Shown: positions 1 through 13,200 of the stretch, piece after piece
How positions within the stretch are numbered: position 1 is the first letter of the stretch
Layout: each line of letters starts with the position of its first letter
DNA from: Cryptomeria japonica
Lineage: Eukaryota > Streptophyta > Pinopsida > Cupressales > Cupressaceae
Assembly (NCBI RefSeq): GCF_030272615.1
Contig: NC_081408.1
Location: forward strand, 404,867,389 to 404,931,388
Length of the DNA: 64,000 nt
Reading direction: 5' to 3'
The notes under the pieces: generated by a model
Told to the model about the DNA's origin: nothing
The model's database searches: none
Seen by the model: the letters and a program-made list of their open reading frames with translations, nothing else
Program-made: the position numbers and the translations under genes

Positions 1-79
1 CAGCATATTACACAGTATCTTATCATATAAATGTTTGAACTTTGAACAAAGCAAAAAACAAACCAAATCCTGTTCTGTT

Positions 80-868
80 TTAAGATACAAAAATAATCTC
101 CTCGCCTTTCCTGCTGGACGTTGCAACTTGTTGCATTTGCTCCTCGGGGTCTTCGACGTTGTCATTATCCTCGAGAGGGAAACCAATCCACAGTGTATGT
201 CGGTTCTGCCTCTTCCTCGACTTCCTTGGGCGGCCACGCTTGCGCTTTGTGGATATGGAGCTTCTGGACTGGGAGGATTTGGCCTCGAAGTCTCCCCATT
301 TCTCCATTTCCATCTTCAACTCTCGCTTCTCCCACGTCTTCAAAAACTCCTTGACTCCATGCAACCCTATCTGTGCAGAGGCATGCCAAATCTCCTTGTT
401 GCAATTGGCACTCCATATGAGGTAAGGGCGTAGATGAGGTTTGAATTCACTGGCATGCAACCAGGTACCATTTGGACATACAAAACCCGCGCCATCCCTA
501 GTCATCCTCAAGAAACTATCCAAATCTCCACACCATTCTTCTTGAACACAACCTCGTATGATCCACTCCACTTGCTCTTTGCTCTCCAACTCCAAACACC
601 AAGCTGCGAACATGGAAGCAATCTCGACATTCATTCGGTATTTGAATTCACCTTGCATGTACTCATCGCCGAAAACAATCTTTACCCTCGTAAGAAAGGT
701 CATCTCTTCAAACAGGAAAATGTTTGAGAGTCTCTCATTAGAGGTCGACCCCCAAAACGCCATCATAGGTCGCGTGGCTTGGAGAGAAAAGTTCAGCTCC
801 ATTACATACCCTACGAAACCGGTTTGATAGAGAAGAGGTTGAGTTGAGTGATGGTATGATCTTTCCAA
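80..868 (-). CDS. Unrecognised 262-aa ORF with AT-hook-like segment
   Basis: An uninterrupted 262-codon frame starts with ATG at 868 and ends with TAA at 80. I do not recognise the first 190 residues, which are rich in W, C and aromatic residues. Near residues 205-225 there is a basic run with KRKRGRPRK, the core of an AT-hook/nuclear-localisation type motif, and the last 30 residues are acidic and Q-rich. A second reading of related composition (738-938, minus) overlaps its 5' end in another frame, so the true N-terminus may lie upstream across a frameshift. A LINE RNase H remnant lies just upstream on the same strand, so this could be a captured gene piece or an element-encoded protein rather than a host gene. 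No function is assigned. Confidence 0.35.
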   Translation of the reverse strand: MERSYHHSTQPLLYQTGFVGYVMELNFSLQATRPMMAFWGSTSNERLSNIFLFEEMTFLTRVKIVFGDEYMQGEFKYRMNVEIASMFAAWCLELESKEQVEWIIRGCVQEEWCGDLDSFLRMTRDGAGFVCPNGTWLHASEFKPHLRPYLIWSANCNKEIWHASAQIGLHGVKEFLKTWEKRELKMEMEKWGDFEAKSSQSRSSISTKRKRGRPRKSRKRQNRHTLWIGFPLEDNDNVEDPEEQMQQVATSSRKGEEIIFVS

Positions 869-1225
869 TGCCTTTTACATCTAAGTCCAAGCTTGTTGAA
901 GAAGCCAATCCAACCACCTCCTCGTCCTTACAAGGCAATTTAATGCATTATTCTTACGAGGTTGGCAAATATAAATGGGAGGGACATTAACTTCCCTCGC
1001 ATGCGTGAGTTGCTGAGCGTCGCCGCCACCTATTCCCCTATAATGCCATGGTTTAAAACATTCGCTAAATCTGATAAAGATTTAGGATGAAACCATATCT
1101 TGGTGCACCAAGTTGGAAAGATCTCGTACTATGATTTGATTTGCATTTATGGTCTCTGGGTGCCAATCTTGGATTGAGTTTCTTACCATTGCTAGTTTGT
1201 CTAGGTTAAAAAAAGTCTCCATGAT

Positions 1226-1690
1226 CTAGCCGTTAGGAGAAAATACTTCCCACCTAATGTCGCCAACTTGCAACTCAAACGCTTGGTTAGCACATGCATC
1301 AGCGTCCATGTTCCCTTCTCTTAAGATGTGGGATATTTTGAATTCTTGAACGGCATTGAGAATGTTTCTAATCCATCTAATCTCCTTATCTAACCTCCAG
1401 TTTTGAGGTTCGCCTCGAATTAAAGCCTGTGTGATAATTTGGGAGTCGCCTTCCAAATGTAGCTTGTCAACTCCTAGTCTTTACCGTACTTGAACCGCCA
1501 GAGAAGCTGCTTTTACCTCGGCTTCATTGTTTGTGCCCAAAGATAAGTGTTGTTTGCATCTAGCAATGATCATTCCATTAGAGCGTTTGGCAACACATCC
1601 AGCACTAGAGGGCATCGGATTACCACGAGATGTGCCATCAACATTGATTTTGAGTCTCCAAGTACTTTTAGTGAAAGGGAACTTTTTATT
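1226..1690 (-). pseudogene. LINE-type RNase H domain remnant
   Basis: Reading the minus strand from about 1690 gives a broken RNase H (RVT_3) domain of the kind found at the C-terminus of plant LINE ORF2 proteins. A segment containing TNNEAEVKAA carries the conserved NEAE motif. After an in-frame stop near 1480 comes LEGDSQIITQALIRGE, with the conserved GDS motif, and then HILREGNMDADACAN, the C-terminal REGN-DA motif. The order of the three blocks is correct and no reverse transcriptase is found next to it. It is a detached, inactive fragment. Confidence 0.7.
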
Positions 1691-1742
1691 TTTAAATAAC
1701 TTTTCCCTTCACTTAAGTTCCCACATTAATAAAGTTAAATAA

Positions 1743-3182
1743 TTAATTCAACTTAATAACAACTTTATTGTTAAATAAATTAATAATTGCAAACGATTAT
1801 TAAAATCTCTAGTCAAAATCGATACTATCATCAACAAGATATTATTAATGAGTTCACTGTTTATCCAAACCTGGCCCAATTGACTTACTATAAATAGTAG
1901 GTATCTAAAAAAACATCAAAACACGTCAGAATCGCCTGCAACTGAAACTGCCTAGGCCAAATATCCTCAAGATCCCTTGAATGTCCTGGTTAGCCTACGG
2001 GACCATGGAGAAATAGGCTAATGACAACATCATATGTTGTGTGATAGAAAGGGGACATTACATGATTCATTTCTGATTTAGTTTACATTATTCATACCTC
2101 TTTAAATACCTCATTTGTTAAAGCAAGTAGTAAGGTGGAATTAATGTTATAGTACATGAATTTGACAAATTTTGATAGTTTGTGGATCAAGCTTGAGACG
2201 AATGATGTATCCATAATGCATTGACACATTTCAGTCCCCTTGTTGAGGGTTTCGACATGGGAGGAGGATCCTTGGGGGCATCTTCATCTAGTTTCAAGAG
2301 TATTGTTGGTCATAATTCAACAATTGTGACTCTCCAAAGAATCTTGATGATGAAGACCTTCAATTTCTAGAGATTAATGGTGACATTTTTAATTGCATGT
2401 GATTCTATTGATGATATATTTTGATGATGACATTATGTCTATAACTATAAACATTTTGGAATATAGTAAGAATTGTCAATGAGTCTATATTTCCTCTCAA
2501 ATAATCAATCTCCTCTTATAGCATTAGAAAAAAAATAAAGAAAAAAAGCTGCATCTGATACTGTATCTGTGTCCATGCAACTCTGGTAAATTAGTGATCA
2601 ATAACTGTTAGCAGTATCTTCTTGAATTTTCAAAAAGTATATCAGTCAATGGGTAAACAAATGATCCAATTATTTACAGGTATTCATGTTAGTATTTTCT
2701 CATGGATTTTTCAAATATTAGATTTGTCTGCTCAGTAAATTGGCAATCAAGGCTTTGTATGTATTCTTACTCTTAAAAATTTCTTACACAAGTTTCAAAA
2801 TATAGTTTCATAAAAAGAAGGAAATTAACTAATGCTTTCGTGGGCAGTTATATCTAGAGTAAATTCTGGATCAACTGAGTGCTTGTTTATGGTCTGACAT
2901 ATCAAGTGAGCTGCCTTAGTCATCTTCAAAGAGAGGCAGCTCACTTGAAATGTCAGACCTTAAACAATCACACAGTTGATTCTTAAATATCAAACCATCA
3001 ATTTCAAAACTTCATTCCTTGATTTCTGAAATGAGAACTTCAATAATTAACTGTAAATATATGTTTTTGTGTAATATATTAGCCAATAATATGTAATTCT
3101 TTAATTTCTGAAATGAGAAATTGGGTATATATATTTTTGTAATTTTTTTTATAACATAACTCAAAATTTGAACTGATTTCAG
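1743..3182. other. Non-coding stretch, probably CAP-D3 intron
   Basis: No coding signal is seen on either strand. It ends in a TTTCAG acceptor immediately before the first CAP-D3 exon, so at least its right part is intron. The one structured item is the long foldback at 2868-2982, listed separately. I found no convincing upstream CAP-D3 exon here. Confidence 0.5.
2868..2982. repeat. Foldback: 49-nt inverted arms, 17-nt loop
   Basis: The arms at 2868-2916 and 2934-2982 are reverse complements over 49 nt with about five mismatches. The inner part (GTCTGACAT then TCAAGTGAGCTGCCT) is nearly perfect and the loop is 17 nt. It lies 200 bp upstream of a CAP-D3 exon, in the presumed intron, so it would be transcribed in the sense direction. 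It could be a small foldback transposon (MITE) remnant or a miRNA-like precursor; the sequence alone does not decide. Confidence 0.75.
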
Positions 3183-4267
3183 GTGGGAACACCCAGCATA
3201 GGGCTCAAATCCGGGTTGCTACTCTTGAATTTGTTACAAAAGAGATGATTGCTATCAAAAGTCAATCGGTAAGGAGATCGGTGGTGGCACTTACAAGGTA
3301 TTTGAGTGTGAAAGCTCCGGAGAAGACTGATGCCCGAGCACTTACAGTGGAGGCAATTCTGATGATTGTTAGAGAGTTGAGTGGAAGGGAACAGAGGGAG
3401 TTTGGGAATTTTGTGGCTAAGCTGTCTCTAGGAAAGCCTCGTTACAGACTGATGGCAGTGGATCTGGCTGTTTCCCTTCTTGGAGCTCTGTCTGATCCTT
3501 TGGGGCTGAACAGAGAGGTTGAGGTTGAAAGAGAGGACAGCTCTATTGTTGAGCAACTGGAAAATGCAGATCTTTTTGAGGATGGAAATGCGGCAGATGC
3601 TTTGATGAACAAGGAGACAGATAATGGGGATGAGGATTCCATGTTGGAAGGTGCTGAGTGCTCTGACAAGGACAATCAAGGATCTGCCAATGTTAATGCC
3701 AATGCCAATAGCAGCAAAGTGAGTCTACAGACAACAAAAAACATTTGGTGGGGAGAGAGGTGCCTTGAGGCCCTGCTTCACCGTTGTTCTGACAAAGTCC
3801 CTGCAATACGTGCCCGTGCCCTCACAAACATGGCCCAAGCTATAGAAATTCTCTCAGCTGATATGGAACATCGGATTCGTTTGCAAGGATTAATGGGCTT
3901 TCGGGGTGCAGAGAACAATATGGTTCATGGGTTGAATGCACAGCCATCAGATGCTGAAAAGTGTTTCACTCCAGGGCAGGAGTGCCCCTCCTTTGGACGT
4001 CAGACACCTTCACCTCATTCCAATGCAGATGGTCTAGGTGCAACACCAATCACTCCAGGGGTAGCTCATAGGGATTTAGGATTTCTGTTGAGGAGACGGT
4101 GTATGGATGAAAAAGTGGCCGTTCGAAAAGCTGCTTTGAATCTGATGACAAAGTCAACAGCTCTTTTGGGGAAGCCTCCAGATGAGACGATGCTGCAAGC
4201 AATGGGTGCAGCCTGTAGTGATCCCATGGTTAGCATTAAGAAGGCTGGATTGTTGGCTCTATCAGAG
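3183..4267 (+). CDS. CAP-D3: CAP-D3 first visible exon (HEAT repeats, acidic linker)
   Basis: The acceptor TTTCAG lies at 3177-3182 and the donor GAG|GTAC at 4267/4268. The first two bases finish a codon begun upstream; the frame then runs GNTQHRAQIRVATLEFV and so on for 361 codons. It opens with amphipathic HEAT-type helices, followed by an acidic linker (about residues 100-165, rich in D, E and N) and then WWGERCLEALLHRCSDKVPAIRARAL, a typical HEAT pair. A stretch with several S/T-P sites (FGRQTPSPHS, TPITPG) suggests a phosphorylated loop. The exon ends in SIKKAGLLALSE, which continues directly into the next exon. Confidence 0.9.
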
Positions 4268-7200
4268 GTACAATTACAAACTTTTAGTTTTGATAATAAC
4301 TAATAATAGTGTCTAAATCAATTGGTACAAAGTGTTTATGTTTAAGTAATTAAATAGGATTCTCTGTTATTGTTTTGCTTCTTTTTAACAATTTAGATAC
4401 GGTCTGCAATCCATAGCTACCTAACCCTTTGTAAATAAGCAACAGTTACAGATGTATGTGTTGTAGATAGTAGGATTCACCTCAATGTTGTTCTGTATGA
4501 AATACATTTTAAGTTTCTTGGTTCTGTGAAAAACAATGAGCTATGATTCATTCCGGATAAATCTTTTCCTTGGTTGCAATTGCCTTCTTAGAAGCTATTA
4601 TGATTGATTGTAACCCTTTTTGCAAAATTTTATGATTATTGGACCATTCTTCTGCTTGTTTTTCAGAAATTGAAGAATCAATTGTTGTGCAAGGATCTTG
4701 CATAGCGGAATGTTTCTAATCTGTGCATTCTGCTGAGAGCTAGAGACATAAATTCACCAAGTCCATTGCAAGAGGGAGAGCCTACAGAAGGAGACCAAAA
4801 TCGTATGAACATTATAAAACATAAACTCAATTGCAAATTAGTAACATGCTTTAGTCTATCTGCTGTTAAAAAATCTCTCCCCCAAAATCTCTTAACGCAA
4901 TGAATGCCAAACTTATATACAAACCCACAAAGAGATTCAGTTACATATCTTACAATGAATACGTTATTGTTTGTATCTAGATAAATGTTTCCTTGTTGGG
5001 CCACTAGCAGATCAACAAGTGATCCTGTTGCTCTTTCACTCCCTGAGTCTGTAAATGCATTATGACTTTTAAATGGTGCATGTTGTTCTGGCTGTTATTT
5101 GAATGGGGTGGCTGCCAGAAATCAGTACAAGTGCATGCTAGCCACTACCATATTGAGGGCTTATGAATGGTCTTTATATTTGAGGAAGTCTAGTGCATGT
5201 TATATAATAAGCTCCAAACTTGTTAAGAATGTGAAAGCTCTCTTATAAAATTTTCAGCATAATGAAATAATGATCATGTGGTAACAGAATCATTTAATCT
5301 ATTCCTAATATATAGTAGAAGCAAATGGATGGAGGTGGGTCAGAGAGTTAATACATCTTGTAAATTTCAGATATGATCAGATGGGTTTGAAGAAGATGTG
5401 ACATTACCCTGAGCATGGGTTTACTTTATAATTATAAGCTGGAATATAATTTGAAGAGTTACAGAAGTGTCTCCTACCCGGTTGGGTTTTGTCATACTAA
5501 CTAATTGGTAAACTTTTAAAATCTTCTGTGGTTTCAAAGCAATCAATTTTCTTATCTTGAATTGGTTTACTAACAAAGTATTTTCTTAAGGTATTTCTAA
5601 AAAATCTGCTTAATTGCTTCCTACATTTGCATGATAGAAGGATCTCCTCCTAATCTATAGAACCTTGTCTGATCAACTGGAAATGCTGATTAATGGAATC
5701 TCCTTAGCTACACAAAGTTTGCTGAATCCTCAAAGGATCCTTTTCTGTTGATCATTAGTTATGGTTTTATAATGCACTTTTTCATTGAAAAAACAAGTTC
5801 TCAAATACTTTTTTTTTGTATAAATATATTCTTTTTTCACCTTTTTCTATAGTTTTCAGGTAAACAAAGAGGCTCATTGTTTCATCTTTGCAATTCTTTT
5901 GTAAACTGTGGCACATCAGTGCCAACGTTTACAAAAAGCAAGGTGAAAAATTCAGTCTTGAATGATTTTTTTATTGCTTAAGCAATAGCACATGCTATCT
6001 CAGAAGTTGTAGAACTTGTAGTTGTTCTATCGTTGGTTTGTTTTGGTTTTGTTGGCTTTTAGTCATATATTTCTTTCGTTTTGTGTCCAACTTGTTTTAT
6101 TGCTCACTGGACTTGCTTTAGCATTGCTTGAATAAGTTCTATAGACCATCCTTCTTAGATTCAAGCTTCAGCTTCTTTTGAAGGGGAATCAGCAGAAAAT
6201 TACAAGTACGTGGCAATAGAAACTTGCTTTTTGTGGCATGTCTCATAAGGCTAAACATTTAGGAGTGCTCCAAGTTCCAGTTTTCTTTACATGTGGGAAA
6301 ATATAGTCTATGCTGAAGATTAGCCCATCCAACACTCGTTTCAAAAGCAGTTTTGATGTGGCTTTTAATTGCAATGCAACAGAAGGATGATCATTTTCTA
6401 TGAAATACTAGTCATTGAAATCAATTTGTTTCTCTTAGTAATCTGGGGATACTTAAGATCTGGATTTTTTGACAATGGCTAGTAATGCATTGTAAAACCT
6501 GTTTGAACTTATGGTTATGCTGACAAATAGCCCTGGGATAAATGTTGTCTGCATGGTTGAATATGTTGTAAGCCTTTAGTCTTTTGTCATATTTCTTGTT
6601 TGGATTTGTCTTCTACATTTGTTTTTATCAGATATAAATTTGTATAGAGGTTTTGGTCATAAATTTTTCCTCATATTTTCAAGATATTTGCATAGGTATT
6701 CAGAAAATTTCCAGTTGATAGAGTGATTTCAGAATGGTTGCAATCTGTACTACCATTAGTAACAGATAATGAAACAAGTATTCAGGAGGAATGCTTGAAT
6801 CTATTCCAAGAGCTTGTTGTAGAACGCATTTCTTCTGTTGCAGCCGAGAAGGCATCCAGCAAGAGATCAAATTTCTCTAATGTATCTTTAGTGCGAGGTC
6901 AAAATCAAGAGATGGAGATGTTATTTCCCCAAGGTGTTTTGTCCTTATTAAAAGGACTAGCTAATGGAAATATAGCATCCTGTGTGAAGCGAATATGCAT
7001 GCTTTTGGGTAAGAAAGGCCACCTGAAAACAGGAATAGCCTTTGCACTTCAGAACATTATCAAAACATCTGAATCCCTGTCACAGAAGCACTCAATACCT
7101 CTAGATAAGTGGATTGCTCCCCCTGGAACATGGCTGTTGCTCTCTGAAGTTTCACTATTTGTTCCCAAGGCATTAAGTTGGACTTTTCTGCGTCACCATT

Positions 7201-10200
7201 GGAAACTTCTTGATAGAACAGAACAGACTAATGAAATGTCCCAGGGAACACCATATAACACTCCTGTGAAGCAAGGAATGGAAAATAATTTCGAAGAAAC
7301 TGAAGCTATGTCTATTGGTTGGGCTACAGATAGAGTATTTTTACTTCAAACGATATCAAATGTAGCTGTGGTCCTTATCTCAGATGCCGCTGCAGAACTT
7401 GCTCATGACTTGCTCATACGTGTGGAGGCATTCAATATGCATCCTAGGGAGGTAAAATTAAGCACTTGTCAAACATATTGAAATTTATTGCTTTTGTGTG
7501 GAACTGCAAATTAGTTTTAAAGTTTGAATTCATAATGTACAGGTTGATGCACATGTGAAGGCTCTCATAACTCTATGCAAGCGGCAGGCATCATCAGAAG
7601 AAGAAGGAAATCAAATAATCTCTGCTTGGGTTGGTCAACTTCTTTCTAAAGCTGAGGAAATACTGGATGAATACATATCACAGTTTTCAAATGCTGATAA
7701 TATCAACAGCTTTAAGACCCCCCAGCCTTTGAGCAAAACCAGGTCACGGATGAAAAAGAAAGGCAATGCCATATCTTCAGATTTTGCCAGCCTTTCAATA
7801 CAAGTTGTTACTGCAATTTTTACCGTAGGTGCACTTGTTCTTGTTTGCCCCACAGCTAAACTGGGGCGTCTTGTTACCTTACTGCAAGCTATGGTTACAT
7901 CGAAAGCCCCAACTGCAGAAGGAACAAAGCGTTTCGGTGCTTCTATTTTTCCAAAACAAGTTGCACCTGCTGTGTATACACAAGCTTGGGTCACTCTTGG
8001 CAAAATATGCCTTGCAGATGATAAACTTGCCAAGTCTTGCATCCCTCTTTTTCTACAGGTAGTGTATTAGATATGTCCTCTGCATGGTTTATTAATTTTA
8101 TATTCATTATATTTCAACCATTTTAAAGGTTTGGTGCTGGTACATAGCTGTGTTCTTTACCTGCATAATCTGAAGTTTTATGTCGTTATAATTTGTTTGA
8201 CAGGAGCTTGAAATAACAGATTCTCCAGCTATCCGTAACAACATTATGGTTGCAATGAGTGACTTTTGTGTCCGCTATACTGCTCTTGTTGATGGGTGAG
8301 AGGATTCTCTTAAAGCTCTTGAGTGCATTATTAAACTTGAGCCATATTAATGATGTCATCTGCTATGTTTTGACTTCTCTTGATTCATTATGAACACCTC
8401 CATCGTTTGGCTCTAAAATGCATTTTTTTCTTTGACATCAACTTAAATTCTTCCTCAATGGTTATTACTATTTCCAATTTTCCAGCATATCAAGAGAGTT
8501 AGCAAATCAAATCTGCAAATTTGGTTTAGGGGTCAAAGTTTTACCATCTGATAATACTGGACGGTTCTTCCTTTTCTTGATCCTTTGCAAGATCACTAGT
8601 GATTCCTATACTGTCATCTCTGTCACGATCCTAACTCAGCTTTGGAGCAGATTTTGCATTAGCCATCAAACGCTCAATTATGACATCTCCATGCTGGGAC
8701 ACCACACTTTTACATTCCTTGCTAGCAATTCCAGCACAGAGATGTATTAATTCACCACCTATACAGATGTTTCTCATGTTAAACTTCGAATTTTATTTGC
8801 TTAAAAGTTCCCAAAATTGCTTCAGCAAACTTGTTCTGTACAGATTCTTAAATCATTGCATTTTTGAAAACCATATTCATTTGAGGCATTTTGTCAAACA
8901 CTTCATGTCTTTTATATGCTTCCACACTTGGTATACATGTCTATCATGACATTTGTAACTATATTACCTGACAAAAACAATCCACTCCTGATTATGTTTG
9001 GACAGATGATATTATGTTCCAAGGTTCCCATTTGGTTTGAGCTGGAAGGATATTTGCAAAGGTCATGGAATCAAATCTACACTGGGCAACTGCATATACT
9101 TAACAGTTTCTAAAGCCTTTTCAACAAATCCATTTTGTGTGTACTTTGAAATCATTGTGGCCTTTTGAGACAATATTTCTTGAAGGTATTTTGACAAACA
9201 GTTTACATGCCCCGTATATGCTTCCTCATTTTGCATATATGTTGACTAGGGCAATTGTATCTACTGCACTCGATGAAATTCTTCTATCTGTTATGCTTTG
9301 ATAGATGTCTATACTCTATTAAATTTGCGTTTTGACAGGCTGGAAGGGTGCTCACAAATGCTGTGGAACCTTATCTTTTTTAAAAACTATTGACTGCATT
9401 GCTGTTAGGTTCAATGAGAGGTTCTCAAAAAAACTACCTCCAATGGAAAACATGGCCTTGTATAAACAAAGCATATGGAGGATGTGCAAGAATTTGAATG
9501 ACTAAACCCAAACACAACAAAGATGCCTGAACAACTTAGAACAACATTCAATTGACCAGGAAGACGTTGATGCTTCTAAGAATGCCTCCCCATGTCCTAT
9601 GTCTCATTAATTTTGTATTTTATTACATTTGAACCTCTCAAAACACTGGCTGGCTCTTGAACTGCATGTGAAGTCAAAATTCTTTGCAGCCTACATGCAA
9701 TGTGGGCTTTTTGGGATAATTTGCCAGACTTTTCAAACATATAACAGTGCAAAACTGCGTAAGAACCCTCAATTACTGGCAGTTTCTATGTATTTGTTGG
9801 ACTTTTAAACTGCATGGGCAAAAGCCAAAATACTGCCTTGAATGCATTCCTGGGGTTTCGGAGATGATGAGCAGTTTTACAAAAACTGCAGAACTGTATC
9901 CAAAGTCTGCTTCCCTGTTATTATATACTTCTGGACTTCTCAACTGCACAAGCAAGTAAAACTCCTACCATTTTTTGTGTGTTTGACTATAGATTAGTGT
10001 AATATCCCCAATTCAGGACATTGAGATTTATGATTAAAATAAGTCTTAATTCAAAATTTAAACTTATTACTAAGGAACTTCGATACCATTACTGAGTGGA
10101 GCTAGCAAATATTGAGCAAAGAGCAGAAGATGTGAGGCAACTACATAAACAAGCAGAATTAACTACTTGACACCAAATTACGTACTGTAAGTGCCTCCTA

Positions 10201-13200
10201 AGCATTAAGGCACAATTCAGATATCGGAATAGAAGAAAGGAATAATAGTGCGATTGAGATCGTAGAAGACTATCGAACAAAGATGTCTGATGCAGGCAAC
10301 GAAATAAGGAAGGTAGAATCCATCTTCAATAAACAGCGACAAGGGCCAATACAGCCGACAATAGCATAAGAAGTTATCAGCAAAGGCATGAACAAGGAAG
10401 ATGTATGACACACGGACAACGTCAAAGCATTCATCCGTAACCAAGAATTAATCTCTATATTCTAATAGATAGCAACGGATTACTTACAATATGGCCGACA
10501 TCCCTAATTATAACTGCGACTTAAAGATAAAAGTATATCTTGTTACACTAGAACAAACAACAAATGTTGAACGACGATTATAACAAACTAACTATAATGA
10601 AGAGACAAAGGACATGTCTCTTGGAGGCATCGCATCCCTTACAAAGTATAAAGTAGGTAATCCAACTTCCTCAAAAGGGCATGGTGAGTGCTATAGATTG
10701 TTTTCTGATTACAACTGAATAAACGCAAGGGAGTAAGCCGAAGGCCCGATATCGTGTACCTGAAGCAAAGGTCTGGTCACATCAGTTACAGTGCTATATA
10801 TCCTGCAGAACGTCATGCCCAGATCTGAACAGTAGTAATCGTCTGTACATATTATATATTTCAAATCAGAAACAACCATTTCTATTACCATTAGCGATAT
10901 CAATTTCTAGTTCATTACATATTAATATTGTCACAGCAAGTAATTGTGTAATTGGTGCAAATTAATATCATTATTATAGGATTACATTTCCAAATACCTA
11001 AGTTATCATAAGAATCAGACATTAATTATCCCATAATCTATATACTCTCCCAATAAGGGACATTACAATTAGCAAGATCAATTTCAGGAAGGGCACTGAT
11101 CAAAAGTTCAAGTTCTGTATCATTGAATATTGATATAAGGTGTCTTGGTGAGGATCATTGATATAAGGTGTCTTGGTGAGGATTCATCGAATCCTTCCAT
11201 AAAAGCTTTAATTGGGTGCAGTGGACATGAGATGGTGGACCTTGGAAAACTGTTTTGGCAACCACTCTTCCAACAAACTTGAATTATGATAGGTGTTCAG
11301 TTTGATAAACAGAATTTGGATTGGGCCGAAAAGTAGATTCATTTCCAACAGTAGTGAACAGCAGTACTCCTTTGTGTAATATCATCTTTGACAGTGGTTG
11401 TTACCATTCTCTTGTTTGTTGTCAAAGTCATTTAGATGAGGAGTCTAACATGATTGAATAGTGATTTCTGCTGGATGCTGCCATACATAAGTATAGAGAA
11501 GTCTGCAATGCGTGTCAGCAAACTCAACTGAGTTACAAATGTCAAAAGCAGTACTGACATCATTAGAATCATTCTGCATGACAGGAGTTACTAACTGCAA
11601 TATTTTTCATAAAACAAAAAAAAGCCTCTCTAAATGGCAAAAGCCTTTATGTAACAAGGGGTAAAGGGCGTACAATAGATGTTGCTCCGGCACTTATATC
11701 TGCTGAATTAAGTTTAATGCTTAATACCACATTAAGGATTGTCTTGAATTGTGTGTAAAGATTCTTCAAAGAGGTAAACTATAGAACAAAGAAGGAATGA
11801 TTTTGTTACTACTAGGTGAAAGATAAGTACTAGAAACATGTTTGTATGGAAAGGCCAAAGGAATGATTTTGTTACTACTAGGTGAAAGATAAGATAAGAA
11901 GTCTAGTATTCAAAGGATTCAAAAGCCAAGAGGAAAAAGGAAAGAAAAATTGGCAAAGGAATTGTTATGCCCCAAGTTTTCATCCAAGACATTGATGGGC
12001 AAAGAACATACAAACACTTTTTTTGTGATACAGTTGTGACACAAATGTGCAACAATGTACACAGACACACTAGAGATATCACTACACAACACAATGATAA
12101 TTGGAGTGAGCAATGTCAATGCTCAAAGCATGATTGCATTAGTGAAAGTCTTAACCTTGTTGCATGACAACCTCATCACAACAATGATGATTGGTAAAAT
12201 TTTCTCGAACCACAATGATTGGGTACTAGATCATAACGCCTCTCTCACAAACAAAAAGATTAGGACGAAAGCGGTACATTATCTCATCCCTAAAACTAAA
12301 CAAGACACAAATAACATTCACAATGAAGTGGAAATGACATCTAAACTTTAGGTTTACCCACTCACTAGGAAAAACAATGAGGAGATCTAGGACTCACCAA
12401 GTTATACATTAGACTAATCTTTCTCACTCAAATGCACAACTTACAACACAAAACAATGAATAATTGACAAGGAACCTAAAAGACTTTTAAACCAAGTTGA
12501 TAGGTGGATAAGGTAGATCCCAATGGACAACTATTACAATTTTTTTTTTGAAAAAGGTCAAGAAGTATCCACTATCTTAGTATCGCCCCTATTACTAGTG
12601 CAAACTGCCCCTTTCCAAAATGGGTAATTCAAGATAGTACACAGGTCCAAAACATATTTGCCAAGAAATTGTACCCTAACCCTTGGTATTAGTCTCCCAT
12701 ATTTTTGTCCCAGTTTTGGAGGTCCATATGTAGATGTCTCTAGACATTAGGAGACTCCAAATGAAGTTTTTGTCTCCTTTATATCTCCTATAAGCACCCT
12801 TTGAAAATCAAGAAACTTCCTACAGAGGTTTCTTAGATATATCACATAATTACATGGGATTTTCTTGAAGTGATGATATTTAGTTGACAGAAGTTTAAAG
12901 AACTAAACAAATGCACCAATCAACTTGTAATTTTCTATTTTTGTCATAAAAATTTACATGTTTTTTTGGTTGTAGAAAATTTCCTTATTAAATCCCAAAG
13001 AGGTAAGAATATGAAGAGAAACAATAAAAAAGGGTTTAGATGTGTACTTGCATTGAAATTTTATCAATTGAAAATATGATGATCTCCTAGTTCACCCTAC
13101 CGTGTTCTTAAAAATAATAGCATTCCCCTCCTTGGTCGTTTGCCATCTTCAAGTGAATGTGGTTTTAAATAAATTTTTATATCATCTTCTCTCCTACAGC

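Noticed and set aside
2917..2933. Foldback considered as an intrinsic terminator
   Set aside because: This is plant nuclear DNA; such terminators do not apply, and there is no T run after the stem.
4678..5004. 108-aa minus-strand frame in a CAP-D3 intron
   Set aside because: No recognisable domain, AT-rich intron, no conservation evidence.
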